The notes under the pieces are model-generated. The model was not told where the DNA came from, searched no databases, and worked only from the letters and a program-made list of their open reading frames with translations. Below, in pieces: positions 62,413-64,000 of a stretch of 64,000 nt of DNA. The number at the start of each line of letters is the position of its first letter. Within the stretch, counting starts at the first letter, position 1. A program made the translations under genes and the position numbers. Source of the DNA: Pythium myriotylum (Eukaryota; Oomycota; Peronosporomycetes; Pythiales; Pythiaceae); contig JALJCQ010000022.1 of the NCBI GenBank assembly GCA_023091665.1, forward strand, positions 868,001 to 932,000, written 5' to 3'.

Positions 62413-62645
62413 CGTCACGTCACTCGAGGCCGTCTCCGTGGTCTTTCCGACTGAGGTGGACACGCGGTTTTGCCGGTTCAAACGTTCGAAGGTGGGTGGG
62501 ATATACCGGTAGTATACACGAAAACCGGTAGATTTGTATACCCGTTTGGTGGAGAATTGCGATCGATGTCCGGATAAATGGTCATGATATCCGGATAGAG
62601 TATACTTTTCGGAAATGTGCCATTTCCCGCCAATGCCAAAACGCA
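62413..62645. promoter_or_regulatory. Divergent intergenic region between Aurora kinase and MUS81
   Basis: 233 bases with repeated words: ACCGGTAG at 62505-62512 and 62524-62531, GTATAC at 62512, 62536 and 62600, and TCCGGATA at 62569-62576 and 62590-62597. Such repeats in a shared promoter may be protein-binding sites for co-regulated cell-cycle and repair genes; this is inference. Confidence 0.4.
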
Positions 62646-64000
62646 ATGGACAATGCCCGAGCGATGACCACCTCGTCGACGGGCGATTCCTCAACTTCCA
62701 GAGAAGATGCGCGTGTGCAAGCGAGTGTGAACGGTTCTTCGGCCTCTGCTTCATCGAACAAGCGCAAGCGCAGCGCCAACGGCTGCGTGGTCGCCGAGAA
62801 TGACGTGATTGTCGAGGAGCTCCAGAAGATCCGCGGCATGATTCGCGAGTCCTCTCACCTGGCACAAAACTACGGCCGTGCGATCGTGAGCATCCAGAAC
62901 CACACGCAGGCCATCACCAGTGCACGTGAGGCCAAGCAACTGCGCAATATTGGCAATTATATTGCGAACCAGATCCAGAGCATTCTGCAAAAGCACCAGA
63001 TCGGCAATGGGACTGCACCAGTCCCCACGCCAGCACCGACAGAGACAGCCCCCAGGAATCTAGCGCCTCCACCAAGAGATCTTAGTGAGCAGCCGACTGC
63101 AGTGGCAGCAAGGCGCGAGTATGTTCCAGCGCAGGGAAAGCGTAAGTGGACTTTTGTTGTACTACTGACTTCTCGAATGGGAACTCATGAGAATGCGATG
63201 TTGTAGAGCCGTGGTATGTGCTGCGTGCACTCAAAGATGCAAATGCCAAAACAGAGCAAAGCTCGCTGGCATTAAGCGCATTGCTGTCGAGGATGCAAAG
63301 CGCGGGAGTAAGTCGATCTTGCACAAGCCACATTCTGCTGTTTTCTGACGGTCTCGTTGATGCAGTACGAGGGTAGTTTGGCCAAACTTCGAGTATGCAT
63401 CTCGTCGCTGGTGAATACACATCAGATTGTTCACAAGGCGTCAGATGGCAAAGTTTATTTGAACGAGCGTGGCCAACGAAGTGCTGCTTTGTGTATTGCT
63501 CCCCGAACGACGCCTTTAACGGCGACAGAAGAGTCGCATAGGGGCACCGTTTCATCCCTGCGTGTAGATACTACTTCTCCGAGCGATGATACAACTAATG
63601 CCTCGTCCATTCGATCAGCCTCAGCGCACGGGCAGTTTCGATCCCCATCGCTGGTGGTGTCAACAAGCACGGGCGCTCAAGGAACCGTGTGCATTGAGTT
63701 GTCAGACTCCGACTACGATTCAGATACAGAGACGCTTCGAGCAACTTCTCTGTCCCCACACGACTATGAAGCGGCTGAGCCAGAGCTAGAACCTATCCTA
63801 CCACAACATCGCGATACGGTAGCGAGTGATGACGACCTAATCAGGGAGAGCGATGAGTGGGAGATTGTGCTCATCCTTGATCATCGTGAAGTGCTATCTC
63901 GGCGAAATCGCGACATCCTCGAGCGCAAGCTTCTAGATGTGAATGTGACGTGCGAAGTCCGGTCGTTGAACGTCGGTGATGTGCAATGGGTCGTACGCAG
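62646..64000 (+). CDS. MUS81: MUS81 structure-specific endonuclease (5' part, cut by window end)
   Basis: Exons 62646-63141, 63207-63307 and 63366 onward (to the window edge); introns of 65 and 58 bases are GT-AG and in phase. An N-terminal Ser-rich stretch has a basic patch (NKRKRS, 38-43). A helix-hairpin-helix region follows (about 53-117, with [15 protein letters not shown]), then a winged-helix-like part (about 167-235, [10 protein letters not shown] and [11 protein letters not shown]). A long acidic, Ser-rich linker has VCIELSDSD (307-315). The ERCC4 nuclease starts near 364 with LILDHREV (Asp371, Arg373, Glu374) and [10 protein letters not shown]. Family role: cleavage of branched DNA at stalled forks with an EME1-type partner. 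The C-terminal half is outside the window. Confidence 0.9.

Overview
The window looks like nuclear DNA of an oomycete (Peronosporales/Pythiales type). The evidence is compact genes with 60-130 bp GT-AG introns, oomycete-style Ty3/gypsy, MULE and RNase H-LINE elements, secreted GH5 exo-beta-1,3-glucanases, and a conserved eukaryotic block (COG3, LSM8, Aurora kinase, MUS81) on the right. It is a repeat-rich, gene-poor left and centre (1-55 kb) joined to an ordinary gene-dense right end (56-64 kb). Species-level identity cannot be read from the sequence.

Left third (1-19.4 kb). A broken USP53/54-like deubiquitinase gene carries a 29-bp-arm hairpin. A MULE DNA transposon follows, bounded by an 18-bp perfect inverted repeat (1249-1266 / 11986-12003). 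Its transposase gene is decayed, and its downstream reading frame is split by a young, apparently intact Ty3/gypsy element on the minus strand (4994-10580; equal-length LTRs, one 1500-residue gag-pol-chromodomain ORF). Next is a decayed Ty3/gypsy element (12229-19415, plus strand). Its whole internal region is built from successive short perfect inverted repeats, and its 3' part also carries a long antisense reading frame. This is the most unusual object in the window.

Centre (19.4-44.5 kb). Five paralogous four-finger C2H2 proteins (20.6, 22.8, 28.1, 31.5 and 42.0 kb) share recognition helices and a short C-terminal motif. They sit among many 5'-truncated RNase H-LINE copies in both orientations, several bounded by 9-16 bp target-site duplications and ending in (CAT)n-like tails. 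Some of these insertions are only 50-112 bp long. The first of three GH5 genes lies at 34.2 kb.

44.5-55 kb. A third Ty3/gypsy element (44514-50808) has a 5-bp target duplication, 410-bp LTRs and one frameshift in pol. It also has a small lysine-rich ORF between the 5' LTR and gag. A near-duplicate GH5 gene and a diverged convergent GH5 gene follow.

Right end (56-64 kb). COG3 (five exons), a secreted heme-thiolate peroxidase, LSM8 (four exons, minus strand), a small coiled-coil protein with an N-myristoylation-like start, an Aurora-type kinase with a KEN box, and the 5' part of MUS81, cut by the window end. These are unrelated housekeeping functions (Golgi tethering, U6 snRNA binding, mitosis, DNA repair) packed closely, often in divergent or convergent pairs.
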